From positions 66,485 to 130,484 of the forward strand of contig NKIY01000005.1 in NCBI GenBank assembly GCA_002256345.1: DNA of 64,000 bases, in the 5' to 3' direction. The notes beneath the pieces are model-generated. The model saw nothing but the letters and a program-made list of their open reading frames with translations. It was not told the DNA's origin and did no database searches. Within the stretch, counting starts at the first letter, position 1. Every line of letters begins with the position of its first letter. The position numbers were made by a program, and so were the translations under genes. This DNA comes from Bradyrhizobiaceae bacterium PARB1. Its GTDB lineage: Bacteria > Pseudomonadota > Alphaproteobacteria > Rhizobiales > Xanthobacteraceae. Positions 45,959-55,550 of this stretch are shown here, one piece after another.

Positions 45959-47137
45959 TTAGGCCGCGATCGCCTCATATCCGTCGTCATCCGCATACAT
46001 CCCCCGCTCCGCAAGTTCATCGCAGAACAGGCGCGCTTCCTCGCGGGCTGACTCCATCGCGAAACGGCGGAGCAGGATCAGCAGCGGCTCGGAAGCCGCC
46101 TCATCGGTCTCGCATGTCGTCAGCACACGCTCGACCATGCGGCGACGCAGGCGCACCGCGCCGCCTACCGAACCGACGAAACCGATTTCGTTGCGCGCCG
46201 CGAGCGCTGCACGAAAGGCAGGGAACACGGATTGCGGGAGGCCCGCGCGTGTCAGCAACGCGTTGATGCTATTATCCGCGCCATCGTCGACCAACGCCGC
46301 CACGCGACTCTCCGGCAAGCCGGAGAGAACCACCAGCGCCTGGTCGAACAGATCGTGATTGCCCGACAGCAGCGCGCGCAGAACGAGCCCGGCCGTAAGC
46401 TGACCGGCTTCCCGCAGGTGATGCACGAGATCGCGCATCTCTTCGCCACGCGAGCGCGAGGCGATGTTCACGGTAGAGCGCGCCATGGCCTCGGCCGCCA
46501 CGCGCTCTGCGCGATCCTGCGACAGCCAGTTGCGGCCGACGACGAAACGCGTCAGCGTATCGGAGAGTTTGGCGACGAGCGCGAGGCGCGTCTTCGCCGG
46601 CAGGTCGTCGAGGGCGAGCATCGCATCGCGGATCGCAGCGAGATGACCGTGCCGTTCGACAACGCGGTCCCATGAGAACGGCGCAAGTTCGGCATAAGGA
46701 TTTTCGATCAGCTCGAGCGCCGCAGCGGCGGAGCCGACTTCGGCGATCGCGGCACAAACGGAAGCCGGCAGCGTGATGCGCCGAGCGACCGCGCATTGCA
46801 ATTCGCTGTCGCCAGTGGCGACGATGTCGACCAGATCGGCATCGACCAGCAGCGGCGAATGTTCCAGCACGGGCAACGCCACGCAGGCCTGATCCACGGC
46901 CAGCGCCTGCACGATGGCGGGCGGCGCCATCGGTGCCCGGGCGAAGACCTGCGCCATCGCCTGCCGTACCAGAGGCGAGGTATCGTCGAGCAGCATCAGC
47001 AGCGCACCTTCGGCCGCTGCGCGATCGTCATCGGACAAATCGGAAAAGATGAAGGCCCGCGCCAGGGAGCGCGTTGCCTCTGCACGTTCGCTCGGAGGAG
47101 CGGTACGGACCCAGCTGATAAACTGCCGAACGATCAT
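45959..47137 (-). CDS. DUF2336 domain protein
   Basis: 392 residues, almost all helical, with repeated leucine/alanine-rich helices resembling HEAT repeats. DUF2336 (about 5-250) includes DTSPLVRQAMAQVFARAP. The family is frequent in alphaproteobacteria and its function is unknown. It converges on the receiver/Hpt pair. There is no signal peptide, so it should be cytoplasmic. Confidence 0.85.
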   Translation of the reverse strand: MIVRQFISWVRTAPPSERAEATRSLARAFIFSDLSDDDRAAAEGALLMLLDDTSPLVRQAMAQVFARAPMAPPAIVQALAVDQACVALPVLEHSPLLVDADLVDIVATGDSELQCAVARRITLPASVCAAIAEVGSAAAALELIENPYAELAPFSWDRVVERHGHLAAIRDAMLALDDLPAKTRLALVAKLSDTLTRFVVGRNWLSQDRAERVAAEAMARSTVNIASRSRGEEMRDLVHHLREAGQLTAGLVLRALLSGNHDLFDQALVVLSGLPESRVAALVDDGADNSINALLTRAGLPQSVFPAFRAALAARNEIGFVGSVGGAVRLRRRMVERVLTTCETDEAASEPLLILLRRFAMESAREEARLFCDELAERGMYADDDGYEAIAA

Positions 47138-47443
47138 GTTACTGCCGGCCTACGCAACACGACACCGGAACGCGATGCCACGGTCAGGGAAAATAAACCA
47201 TGGCACTTAACAAAGGGTTCACCATAACCGGCTGGTGTTGTTGAGGTTTTGTTAAGGGAGCGAAGCGGGAGACCGACTTGCCCCACCTACTCCACCCTCA
47301 CCCTGAGGAGCACGCCTATGCGCGGGTCTCGAAGGATGACCACGGAATCTTCAGCCAAGACACCTCGCGAGCCAAGACATCTCATGGTTCGAGACGGCGC
47401 CAAGCGCCTCCTCACCATAAGGGACTGAGCGCATGAATGGGGC
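47138..47443. other. Intergenic stretch with a palindromic element
   Basis: 306 bases without a gene. It contains the DUF2336 promoter side and the palindromic element at 47294-47427. Confidence 0.5.
47294..47427. repeat. Palindromic intergenic element, type 3
   Basis: An imperfect long inverted repeat. The left part has CCCTGAGGAGC...GCGGGTCTCGAAGG; the right part has GGTTCGAGACGGCGC...CTCCTCACCATAAGGG. The arms share GAGGAG/CTCCTC and GTCTCGAA/TTCGAGAC in mirror order. This is the shape of a repeat common in Bradyrhizobium-type intergenic DNA (recalled, not searched). Confidence 0.6.
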
Positions 47444-48454
47444 TTAACTGCTAAACGTCCCGAACCGATCGCTGAACAGATCGAGCGGCTTCGGCGTGCC
47501 GACTTCCGGCGTCTTCGGCAGAGCGTTCGATGTCAGCGACGACCTGCTGCCCCACAGTTCCTGAACTGCCGGCGAGATCGGCTGGCTGCGCTCACCGCCC
47601 TGGAATAGCGAGCGGAACATCGGAGGCTCCTGCATCGTCGATGAGGTGCCGTCGGCGAAGCTTGCGACCTGCGCAGTGGAGAGATCCGGGAAGCGCGACA
47701 GGAAGGTGGCGTTGGACGATGTCGATGCCGCCACCGGCGAAACGGCCTGCGCCAGGGTGACGCCGGACACGGCAAGCGGACCGCCGGCAGCAGCGATCGC
47801 GCTGCGCGTGGCGCTCGAACCGGCCGCGGCATCGTAGCGTGACGACAACACCGAATAGACTTGCGAGACGCTGCGCGCAGCGCCGTTCTGATCGTAGAAG
47901 ATCGAGCGATTGGCAGCGGCGGCATTAGGGAAGAGCGCCGCGCCCGAAATGTTCGGATTGTTGGTGGCGTTGTTGATCAGCTTCGACGCCCCCGCGACGC
48001 CCATGAAATGAGCCATATAAAGCTCGGCGTCGTTGGGACGACGACCGATCTCGCCGGTAAGCTTGAAGCTGTTGGATTGCGTGAGCACGCCGGCCATCGC
48101 CGAACTGGCGACCGGATCGTCGCGCAGCTTCAGGATCGCAGCCTTGGCCTGAGGATCGCTGACCGAATAGGCGCCAGACGGAGATTTGCTGATGGCGTCG
48201 GCATAGGCGCCGTAGCCGAGCTGGCTGCCGGCTTCTTTCACCGTGCCGAGCCAGGTCTGCTCGATGAACTGGAACAGGCCTTTGGCGGAGGATGTGGTCG
48301 CGGTCGCTTTCGGATCGAAATTCGATTCCATCTTGGCGGTGGCAAGCAGATACTCGAAGCTGGTGCCGGTGACCCCCGCAGCATTTTTGATCGCGCCTGC
48401 CACCTGGCTGCGCGTTGCATTCGCCGCAAAAAGATTGGTCCCCTCGACCGCCAT
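47444..48454 (-). CDS. Lytic transglycosylase (SLT domain) protein
   Basis: 336 residues from the ATG at 48454, after a GGGCGGGG stretch. The SLT fold lies at about 30-170, with catalytic Glu43 in TAKMESNFDPKA followed by SSAKGLFQFIEQTW. About 150 residues of Ala/Ser-rich linker end in a Pro-rich tail. Such enzymes cut peptidoglycan, often to let flagella or secretion machines through. No signal peptide is apparent, as in flagellum-linked members. The opposite gene at 48664 starts 209 bases away. Confidence 0.87.
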   Translation of the reverse strand: MAVEGTNLFAANATRSQVAGAIKNAAGVTGTSFEYLLATAKMESNFDPKATATTSSAKGLFQFIEQTWLGTVKEAGSQLGYGAYADAISKSPSGAYSVSDPQAKAAILKLRDDPVASSAMAGVLTQSNSFKLTGEIGRRPNDAELYMAHFMGVAGASKLINNATNNPNISGAALFPNAAAANRSIFYDQNGAARSVSQVYSVLSSRYDAAAGSSATRSAIAAAGGPLAVSGVTLAQAVSPVAASTSSNATFLSRFPDLSTAQVASFADGTSSTMQEPPMFRSLFQGGERSQPISPAVQELWGSRSSLTSNALPKTPEVGTPKPLDLFSDRFGTFSS

Positions 48455-48663
48455 GCCCCGCCCTGCTTTCGCGCCCCTGCCGCGACATCCCATCGATGCC
48501 GTCGGCCATGCCAAAGCGAACCGACAGTGCAGCCGCCATGGTTAACGAAATGCTAAACCGGGGAACCGCCAGCTTCGATCTACTTTTGATTGAGAGATTG
48601 ACTGAAGCTTAACCCACGAATGTTTCCAATCGTGTCCAACACCGAACGATTCGGAGAAAGCCC

Positions 48664-49341
48664 ATGGTTGCGATCAGCAGTGGCTTCCGCGGCACCGTCA
48701 CGCGCGACACCGAAGGCAAGCCCCCCCTCTCGCCGACCACTGCGCAAGGTGCCAGCCCCTCGCCGGCGAACTCCGCTTCTGCGACAAAAATCGACCTCTC
48801 CGATCGCGCCAAGTCCATCATCGCCAAGGCGCAGGCCGACTTGCATGCCGCCAGTGACATCACCCTCTCGTTCGACGAAATACTGAACAAGCGCACCGAA
48901 GCCCTCGGCGAGCGGCTGTCGAAGATCTTCGGTAACCTCAATGTCCCGCCGGAATATGCGACGCATCTCAAGGTGGACAAATTCGGCACCGTGACGGCGG
49001 AGGGGCCGTGGAAGGCCAAGATCGAAAAGATGTTCAGCGAGAATCCCGATCTCGCCAAGGAGCTCAAGGAGGTTTCCGGCCTCAGCGCGTTGAAGGCCGC
49101 GCAGGCTTCGCTTGATCTCTACACGGAGCAGAAAAAGGCGACGACGGATGAGAAGAAGCAGGCCGAAGCCTGGAAGAACTACAATATCCGCGCGCTCAAC
49201 ATCCAGACGCTATCCGGCGTGATGACCATGAAGGACGGCAAGCTGCGCTCGGCAGCGATCGACTATATGGACATGATCGCCGACCCGACCGGGATCAATT
49301 CCGGCAAATCGCGGCAGGACGTCGCCGATCGGTTGGCCTAA
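48664..49341 (+). CDS. Unknown Lys/Ala-rich soluble protein
   Basis: 225 residues with GGAG upstream. The first about 45 residues are Ser/Thr/Pro-rich and disordered. The rest is helical, with DLSDRAKSIIAKAQADL and a Lys/Glu-rich segment (TEQKKATTDEKKQAEAW). There is no signal peptide. The pattern recalls short alphaproteobacterial proteins found near flagellar or cell-wall genes, but no domain is recognised. It is divergent from the transglycosylase, which may be a functional link. Confidence 0.72.
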   Translation: MVAISSGFRGTVTRDTEGKPPLSPTTAQGASPSPANSASATKIDLSDRAKSIIAKAQADLHAASDITLSFDEILNKRTEALGERLSKIFGNLNVPPEYATHLKVDKFGTVTAEGPWKAKIEKMFSENPDLAKELKEVSGLSALKAAQASLDLYTEQKKATTDEKKQAEAWKNYNIRALNIQTLSGVMTMKDGKLRSAAIDYMDMIADPTGINSGKSRQDVADRLA

Positions 49342-49348
49342 CCGCGGC

Positions 49349-49768
49349 TCAGTAAACCTTCGCCGGATCAAATACGCGGTCGGCATCGACGAACGACACC
49401 TTCGCCGTGCCATCCTCGCCTCTGGTGATCGCACGATAGAAGCACGAGCGGCGGCCGGTGTGGCAGGCAGCGCCGCCGATCTGTTCGACCTTGATCCAGA
49501 TCGCATCCTGATCGCAGTCCATTCGCATCTCGGCGACGCGCTGGGTCTTGCCGGAGCTCTCGCCCTTGCGCCACAGCGCTTTTCGCGAGCGGCTGTAATA
49601 CCAGGCATCGCCGGTCTCGATGGTCTTCCGTAGCGCTTCGTCGTTCATATGCGCGACCATCAGCACATCGCCATTGGCGACATCGGTCACGACAGCGGTG
49701 ACGAGGCCGTTGGCGTCGAATTTCGGGGTCAGCGTGAGCCCCTCTTCAAGGGCGTGATCGTGGGACAC
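49349..49768 (-). CDS. hisI: Phosphoribosyl-AMP cyclohydrolase
   Basis: 139 residues from a GTG start. Family motifs are [31 protein letters not shown], the metal-site MDCDQDAIW, and [14 protein letters not shown], with all Cys residues in place. It opens the ring of phosphoribosyl-AMP in histidine biosynthesis (third step). The HisE part is not fused, as usual in alphaproteobacteria. It follows folE on the same strand, with a hairpin between them. Confidence 0.96.
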   Translation of the reverse strand: MSHDHALEEGLTLTPKFDANGLVTAVVTDVANGDVLMVAHMNDEALRKTIETGDAWYYSRSRKALWRKGESSGKTQRVAEMRMDCDQDAIWIKVEQIGGAACHTGRRSCFYRAITRGEDGTAKVSFVDADRVFDPAKVY

Positions 49769-49786
49769 GGTGGTCTCTCAATGAAA

Positions 49787-49809
49787 ATCGGGCGCGTGAT
49801 GCGCCCGAT
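49787..49809 (-). terminator. Terminator between folE and hisI
   Basis: Perfect 9-base arms (ATCGGGCGC / GCGCCCGAT) with a 5-base loop, 31 bases beyond the folE stop. TTTT follows on both strands, so transcription of folE probably ends before hisI. Confidence 0.75.
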
Positions 49810-49840
49810 GTTTTAGCACCAAATCGAGGTCCGTCACCGC

Positions 49841-50545
49841 TTAGCGTGACATTGCCTGGATCATCGACATGAACCGCGCTTGCTCGGCGGGATTGTCGCG
49901 GAAATTGCCGGTGAAGCGCGTGGTGAAGGTGCGCGAGCCTTCCTTGCGGATGCCGCGGGCGGACATGCAGGTGTGCTCGGCTTCCACCATCACGGCGACG
50001 CCGCGCGGCTTCAATACCTCGTCCACGGCAGCGGCGAGCTGTGCGGTGAGATGTTCCTGGGTCTGCAGGCGGTGGCCGAAGATATCGACCAAGCGCGCCA
50101 GCTTCGACAGGCCGACCACGCGTTCGACCGGCGTATAGGCGATGTGGGCTTTGCCGTAGAACGGCATCATGTGATGCTCGCAATGGGAGACGAAGCCCAT
50201 GTCGCGGATCAGCACGAAATCGTCATAGCCGGCCGTCTCGCCAAAGGTTTTGTTCAGCACCTCGGCGGGCGACTGGTGATAGCCCTGAAACACCTCATCA
50301 TAGGCCTCGACGACGCGGCGCGGCGTGTCGAGCAGACCCTCTCGCTGCGTATTCTCGCCGATATAAGCCAGCAGCGTCTGCACGGCCTTTTCAGCTTCGG
50401 CGCGCGAGGGTCGATTCTGTTCGGGATCGACCGCAGCCGCGAGGAACTCGGCGGGATCGAGCTGGGCGGGGCGGAAATCCTTCTTGCCGTCGCCAGCTTT
50501 GGCGCCGTCAGCGGCGTTACGAATGGGTTTGATCACAGCGTCCAT
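49841..50545 (-). CDS. folE: GTP cyclohydrolase I
   Basis: 234 residues with GGAG five bases before the ATG. After a variable front of about 45 residues the FolE core runs from [14 protein letters not shown]. It carries the zinc/active-site segments [18 protein letters not shown] and [13 protein letters not shown], and the TRRVV- and [11 protein letters not shown]-type patterns of the family. It converts GTP to dihydroneopterin triphosphate, the first step to folate. The next gene region upstream is a 258-base gap shared with the divergent IscU-like gene. Confidence 0.97.
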   Translation of the reverse strand: MDAVIKPIRNAADGAKAGDGKKDFRPAQLDPAEFLAAAVDPEQNRPSRAEAEKAVQTLLAYIGENTQREGLLDTPRRVVEAYDEVFQGYHQSPAEVLNKTFGETAGYDDFVLIRDMGFVSHCEHHMMPFYGKAHIAYTPVERVVGLSKLARLVDIFGHRLQTQEHLTAQLAAAVDEVLKPRGVAVMVEAEHTCMSARGIRKEGSRTFTTRFTGNFRDNPAEQARFMSMIQAMSR

Positions 50546-50803
50546 CTTCTCTCCGTTCGACCGGCCCAGTATGGAAGGCCGGAGGTGTCACCGGGCAGAC
50601 GGGGCGGAAAACCGCCGGACGCCTGAATCCGTCAAAACATAACGTCGCCAGCGCCGAATGGAATTCTCAAATTCCGGCGATCTGGAGAACGGCCGGCGTT
50701 CTTTCGCCGGGCCGCATCCCTATATAAGGTTCCTCCCCACCCCCGCCAAGGGCAGCGCCCGGCAGCGAAATCTGGAATCGGTGGCAGAGTTAAGGTCCAT
50801 AAG

Positions 50804-51262
50804 ATGCTGAACGACATCTATAACAAGCGCATCATCGAACTCGCCGGTAATATTCCGCGCCTCGGTCGCCTGCCCTCTCCCGATGCCAGCGCCACCGCCC
50901 ATTCCAAGTTGTGCGGCTCGACCGTGAAGATCGACCTCGCCATGGACGGCGATGTCGTCACCGATTTTGCCCATGATGTGAAAGCCTGCGCGCTTGGCCA
51001 GGCATCCTCCTCGATCATGGCGCGGCATGTGGTCGGCTCGACTGCCGGCGAACTGCGCGCGCTGCGCGAGACCGTGCGGAAGATGCTCAAGGAAAACGGT
51101 GCGCCGCCGACCGATGCGAAATGGGCGGATATCGCGGCCCTTGAGCCGGTGCGGGATTACAAGGCTCGGCATGCCTCGACGCTGCTGACCTTCGACGCCG
51201 TGGTCGATGCCATCGGTCAGATCGAGGCGAAAACCGGCAAGACGGAAAGCGCGCCGGCATAG
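50804..51262 (+). CDS. IscU/NifU-like iron-sulphur scaffold protein
   Basis: 152 residues. The scaffold fold reads MLNDIYNKRIIELAGN, then KLCGSTVKIDL (first Cys, about 37) and KACALGQASSSIMA (second Cys, about 62). The third ligand Cys of classical IscU is absent: the segment reads VRDYKARHASTLLTF, with a His nearby instead. The family assembles Fe-S clusters; this shorter-site form is also seen in other alphaproteobacteria (recalled). There are no isc/suf neighbours. Confidence 0.85.
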   Translation: MLNDIYNKRIIELAGNIPRLGRLPSPDASATAHSKLCGSTVKIDLAMDGDVVTDFAHDVKACALGQASSSIMARHVVGSTAGELRALRETVRKMLKENGAPPTDAKWADIAALEPVRDYKARHASTLLTFDAVVDAIGQIEAKTGKTESAPA

Positions 51263-51276
51263 GGCCGGCGGCGATA

Positions 51277-52203
51277 TTATTTGGCCGGCACCGTAGCCGC
51301 TCCGCCAGTCGGCGTCTGGACTTCCGCCGTCTTGGTGGTCGAGATCGCCGACGCCACCGGCTGCTTCTCATGCTCCTCGCCGCTGATGAAGCGATCCTGA
51401 ATCGTCTTCGGCGCCAGCGAAGCCACCGGTGTCGTCTCCGGCAGACGATCCTGCGGCAGTACGTCGCCGACCTGATAGGTCGTGACAAGGTTGGAGAGCT
51501 TCAGCTCATCCGCCGTCAGGCGGTGCAGGTCTTCCCACGGGGGCACGCTGAGCGAGAGTGACAACAGATCCCCGGAACCGCCCATCTCCACCGTATATTT
51601 GGCGAGACGGCCGACATCGCGCTGCACGATCATCAGATCTTGCGCCGTGTAGCTCGCCGCCTTCGGATCCTCGGCCCGGTCACCCATCCAGATCTGGTGC
51701 ACGCGGACATGCGCCTCGTCCGGCACATAACGCGTCTTGCCCGACAGTAGCAGGAACACGCACATGGACTCGCAATAGGCCTGCGGCAGCACCGCCGGCT
51801 TCATCACGCCCGAAGACGACTGCAATTCGATCGAGGCCCCGACCGTGGTGCGCAGACCAAGCTTGCGCCAGCGGCGACCGATGGCGATGGCGTCGTTGAC
51901 CGAGCCGCCCGAGGAATCCAGCACGACGGTGGCGCCGCTCAGGTCATGTAATCTGGCGAATTCGTCGAAATCTTTCTGAGTGTCACCTGTGACGATGCCG
52001 ACGGCTGTAAACCAGCCGCGGCAATTCGGCTCGCAGGCGACCCAGGTGAAGCGCATCGGCAGCTTGCGCTCTTCCATGACGGCGGCGGAAGCGGCGGGAA
52101 CAGCGAACGTGACCGCGAGGCCCGGTAATGCGATGCAAGCGGCAAACATCCAGACACGAATGTTGCGCAACAGTGCCGATCCACTCGAACGAAACGACCG
52201 CAT
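51277..52203 (-). CDS. Periplasmic ClpP-fold (COG3904-type) protein, copy 1
   Basis: 308 residues from the ATG at 52203. The signal peptide/anchor (about 10-38) ends ASAAVM. The ClpP/crotonase-like domain (about 50-230) has the glycine turn VVLDSSGGSVNDAIAIGRR and the segment YCESMCVFLLLSGKTRYV, where a Ser flanks two Cys. It resembles the second protein of this kind at 54013-55365. It may be a periplasmic protease or a non-catalytic fold; the catalytic set is not certain. A disordered tail (about 260-308) follows. Confidence 0.8.
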   Translation of the reverse strand: MRSFRSSGSALLRNIRVWMFAACIALPGLAVTFAVPAASAAVMEERKLPMRFTWVACEPNCRGWFTAVGIVTGDTQKDFDEFARLHDLSGATVVLDSSGGSVNDAIAIGRRWRKLGLRTTVGASIELQSSSGVMKPAVLPQAYCESMCVFLLLSGKTRYVPDEAHVRVHQIWMGDRAEDPKAASYTAQDLMIVQRDVGRLAKYTVEMGGSGDLLSLSLSVPPWEDLHRLTADELKLSNLVTTYQVGDVLPQDRLPETTPVASLAPKTIQDRFISGEEHEKQPVASAISTTKTAEVQTPTGGAATVPAK

Positions 52204-52446
52204 CAAGCTCAACCCGGTTCCTTTCCCGCGCTCACATGGGAGCTGGCAACTGAGCAATGGACACAACGAACGCTCATGATTCCGTCACATGGGCGTTATC
52301 AAAACCTATCCTGCACGCGCTCCGCGTCCAGTTACTTTTGCTGCACTGCATGCGATAAAATGGCAGGTGTGACCCCAGTGCATAAGCACCGCGGTTCCCT
52401 GCCCTGAAACCCGGCAAATCCTGAGCGATCCGACAGCAAGCAGATC

Positions 52447-52791
52447 ATGAACCACTCATCCACGTGCCCGCATTGCATCGGTATCATCCGGCGCACCCCA
52501 CGAAATCTCGGCCGTGGCGCGATCTGGCTTTACCGTCACAGCTTCTCGCCACTGGTGGGCTTCAACTGCCGTCACATCCCGTCGTGTTCGATCTATGGCG
52601 ACGAGGCGATCGAACGTTATGGACTGTGGGCGGGAGGCTGGATGACGCTGGCACGTCTGCTGCGCTGCCAGCCATGGGGAACATCCGGAATCGACAATGT
52701 GCCGGCAACCGCGCCTGCCGACGCGCGGTGGTATCTACCTTGGCGCTATGCGCGCTGGCGCGGTGTCAATGATATGACGAATGTCGATTAG
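52447..52791 (+). CDS. yidD: Membrane protein insertion efficiency factor YidD
   Basis: 114 residues. The YidD core reads IWLYRHSFSPLVGFNCRHIPSCSIYGDEAIERYG and ends ARLLRCQPWGTSGID, including the conserved Cys and Pro. The family helps YidC insert inner-membrane proteins. It normally sits between rnpA and yidC; here it stands alone beside an MFS gene, so this could be an extra copy. Its stop lies four bases from the converging MFS gene. Confidence 0.9.
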   Translation: MNHSSTCPHCIGIIRRTPRNLGRGAIWLYRHSFSPLVGFNCRHIPSCSIYGDEAIERYGLWAGGWMTLARLLRCQPWGTSGIDNVPATAPADARWYLPWRYARWRGVNDMTNVD

Positions 52792-52794
52792 CGT

Positions 52795-53952
52795 TTACGT
52801 CGAAATGCGCGTTGCGAGACGCCGGCTCCACAGGATCGCCGACAGCGCAGTGGCGAGAAATGCCATCGCGACAAAACCCGACGCGTGGAAGTACCCGCCG
52901 GCGAACAACAGGCCGCCGATGCCCGATCCGATCGCCTGGCCGACATAGAGCATTGAGGTGTTGAGCGACACGGCAGCAGCGCCAGCAGCCGGCGCAGCCA
53001 TGATCAGACGCACCTGCTGCATCGAGGTGATGGCGCCGAAACCGAGGCCCCAGATCGCGACACCCAGCGCCATCACCGCGAGATGGCCAGCACTGAATGT
53101 CCATACCGACATCCCCGCCAATACGAGCGAGGTGGAGAGGATGGAGGTTCGGAGCGGTCCCCAAGTATCGACGATCCGCGTTGCCGTCATGATACCGAGG
53201 AAACCGCAAACGCCATAGATCGCGAAAACCGATGCCGCCGCATCGTGCCCTGCTCCGGCGAGGCGTTCGAGCAGTGGCGCCATGAAGGTGAAGATCGAGA
53301 ACTGACCGGCGATCTGCAGCGTGGTGATCGAGAGCAGCAGCAGCACGAGCCGGTTGCGCGCCAGCGCCGACCATGTCGAGAGATCGACCGGCGCGCCGAA
53401 CAGACCGCGCGGAATCCGCCACACCAGCAACACGAGGCTGATGCAGCTCATCACGCCGACGACGCCATACACCTCGCGCCAGCCGAACCGGCTCGCGATG
53501 AATGTCACCAGTGGCAGGCCGACGGCTGCGGCGAGCGTCCAGCCGAGAAAGACATAGGCCACACTGCTGGCGCGCTTTTCCGGCGGCACCAGCATGCCGA
53601 CCACCCCTGCCGCCTGCGGCGTATAGGGCGCAGCTGCGATGCACATCACGAGACGTATCGCGAGCAGGACGGCGTAATTCGGCGCAAAGGCCGATGCGAG
53701 ATTGCACACAGCGACCACCGCGATCACCCCGATCAGCATGTGCCGACGCTCGACACGGCTGGTCAGCCAGGACATCAGCGGCGAGCAGATGCACAGCATC
53801 GCAGCGCCGAAGGTGATGAGGAGGCCCGCCTCACGGATCGTGACGCCAAGCCCGGCCGACAATTCGCCAAGCATCGCCGTCGGCCCCAGCAAGCCGATGC
53901 CGGTGACGAAATTGCCGATCATGAGTGCGGTGGGAGCAAACGGGCGGGACAC
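52795..53952 (-). CDS. MFS transporter (DHA1-like exporter)
   Basis: 385 residues from a GTG start at 53952; an internal ATG at 53919 is possible. Twelve membrane segments are visible as two halves of six. The between-helix 2/3 motif (PLMSWLTSRVERRHMLIG) matches motif A of the major facilitator family. Members of this type export sugars, arabinose-like compounds or drugs. The substrate is unknown. It converges with yidD. Confidence 0.93.
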   Translation of the reverse strand: MSRPFAPTALMIGNFVTGIGLLGPTAMLGELSAGLGVTIREAGLLITFGAAMLCICSPLMSWLTSRVERRHMLIGVIAVVAVCNLASAFAPNYAVLLAIRLVMCIAAAPYTPQAAGVVGMLVPPEKRASSVAYVFLGWTLAAAVGLPLVTFIASRFGWREVYGVVGVMSCISLVLLVWRIPRGLFGAPVDLSTWSALARNRLVLLLLSITTLQIAGQFSIFTFMAPLLERLAGAGHDAAASVFAIYGVCGFLGIMTATRIVDTWGPLRTSILSTSLVLAGMSVWTFSAGHLAVMALGVAIWGLGFGAITSMQQVRLIMAAPAAGAAAVSLNTSMLYVGQAIGSGIGGLLFAGGYFHASGFVAMAFLATALSAILWSRRLATRIST

Positions 53953-54012
53953 GCCGAGAATGTATCATGGAGATACCGCCGGCGTCTCCAACCGATGAGC
54001 GGATTGCACAGC

Positions 54013-55365
54013 TCAGCGCGAGATGTACTTTTGCGGATCCGGCCAGTCGATCGTTTTCGGCCGGTTGCTCGGCAGGTTGAAGCCTGTCGCCGGCGCGGTC
54101 ACCGGCTTCGGCGGCGGCGGAACAACCCGCTCCCTCGGACACACCGCAGTAAGAAGCTTCCAACCTTCGTCGAGGCCAAGCGTGTCGATATCGACGCCCC
54201 ATTGCGCGACATTGCCGTCTTTCGTCGTGTTGGCGGCAGTCTTCAAGACAGGAGCCGCCGCCCACCGGGTCACGTCCGCTTCGCTGAAGGACACGTGCCA
54301 TGCCTCGACTTTGCCGAGGATCGGCAAAAATGCGCTGAAGGCTTTCGGCTGATCGGCCTCCGCCTGCAATGTCATTTGCGTTGCTCTGGCAGAGCCAGCA
54401 CCGATTTCCCTGGCAAACATCAAGTTGCCGCGCACCTGCGTCGTGCAATGGAGTTGCCATTCGAGTGGAACGAATGTGCCGTCGGCATTTCGAATCACCG
54501 CCTTTTTGCGAAGATGTGCTTTCGGAAGCATCACCACGTTCCATGGCGTCTGAACGAAGGATCGCCTGTCGATGCCGAACCGATAGAGCTCGGATCGAGT
54601 CAGCAGATGTGCTTTCTCGAACGGCACTGAGCGTATGAGTTCAAGCAGGCCGGCGTCGATCCCCATCGCCGATGTGAAGGACGCCAACTCGCGTCGTCCC
54701 CTCACCATCATCCGTTCGAGCGCCTGGTCACGTTCCTGCTTCGTCAGCTGCTGCTTGCTTCTCAAGAACATTTTCGAATCATGGACACCGAGGCCGGCAT
54801 CAGGAGCCACTTCGCGCGCGGTGGCGCCGAGCAGCATATAAACGCATGCCGAGCTGCACATGGCGTTCTCGGTGACCAGCTTGGCATCGATTGCGTTGCT
54901 TCCGGCTTTTATTCTGAGGCAGGCTTCGTCGATCTGGGTACCGCCTGAACAGAGCGCGGCGACCGTCTTACCGACCCTGCCGATCGCCTTGCGGTTGCGA
55001 AGCAGGCGACCGATCTCAAGTGAGGGTTCAACCTCCCCACCGGGCGACTGAAAATAGATCGGCAGCCTTGTATCCTTCGTTTCGCGCAGGAACGCAGAGA
55101 CGCGCACCGCCGCGGCACGATCAATATTTCCCTCGATAGCGATCCACCGGTCACAGCCTGCCCCGCAAGCATCCGCCGGCCCCCTGGCGAGATAGATGAG
55201 CAAAGTCGGCGCATAGTTCGAAGCCGTTGGCACGGCGATCGTCGGCTCCGGCGGCGGCGTCAGCGGGGACAATGGCGGCAAATCCGCATCCGCCGTTCCC
55301 GCGCTGGCGGGCTGAGGGCTGAACGAAGCGGCGAACAATAAAACAATCAAACTCAATATGCGCAT
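54013..55365 (-). CDS. Periplasmic ClpP-fold (COG3904-type) protein, copy 2
   Basis: 450 residues from the ATG at 55365. A signal peptide (about 1-22) is followed by a Pro-rich linker and the ClpP-like domain (about 50-240), with the turn IYFQSPGGEVEPSLEIGRLL and the segment NAMCSSACVYMLLGATAREV, parallel to the copy at 51277. A second half of about 200 residues has several Trp/Cys residues and no recognised fold. The tail is Pro-rich. Paralogy with the neighbour is by pattern; sequence identity outside the core is low. Confidence 0.78.
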   Translation of the reverse strand: MRILSLIVLLFAASFSPQPASAGTADADLPPLSPLTPPPEPTIAVPTASNYAPTLLIYLARGPADACGAGCDRWIAIEGNIDRAAAVRVSAFLRETKDTRLPIYFQSPGGEVEPSLEIGRLLRNRKAIGRVGKTVAALCSGGTQIDEACLRIKAGSNAIDAKLVTENAMCSSACVYMLLGATAREVAPDAGLGVHDSKMFLRSKQQLTKQERDQALERMMVRGRRELASFTSAMGIDAGLLELIRSVPFEKAHLLTRSELYRFGIDRRSFVQTPWNVVMLPKAHLRKKAVIRNADGTFVPLEWQLHCTTQVRGNLMFAREIGAGSARATQMTLQAEADQPKAFSAFLPILGKVEAWHVSFSEADVTRWAAAPVLKTAANTTKDGNVAQWGVDIDTLGLDEGWKLLTAVCPRERVVPPPPKPVTAPATGFNLPSNRPKTIDWPDPQKYISR

Positions 55366-55550
55366 GCAGACCGCCAACGCTGCGGAATTTCAACGGCATG
55401 TGTGTAGCCGGAGCAGCATGAAGGTATTGCAACCACACCGTGCGCATATCGTCGCGGCCAGATCCTGTTGCATGACCGGCTCGGTCTATTATATCCGTTG
55501 GCTCCCGCTTACCTGCGCCCGTGTGCAGGAGTGAGCCACAGGAGAAAGAT

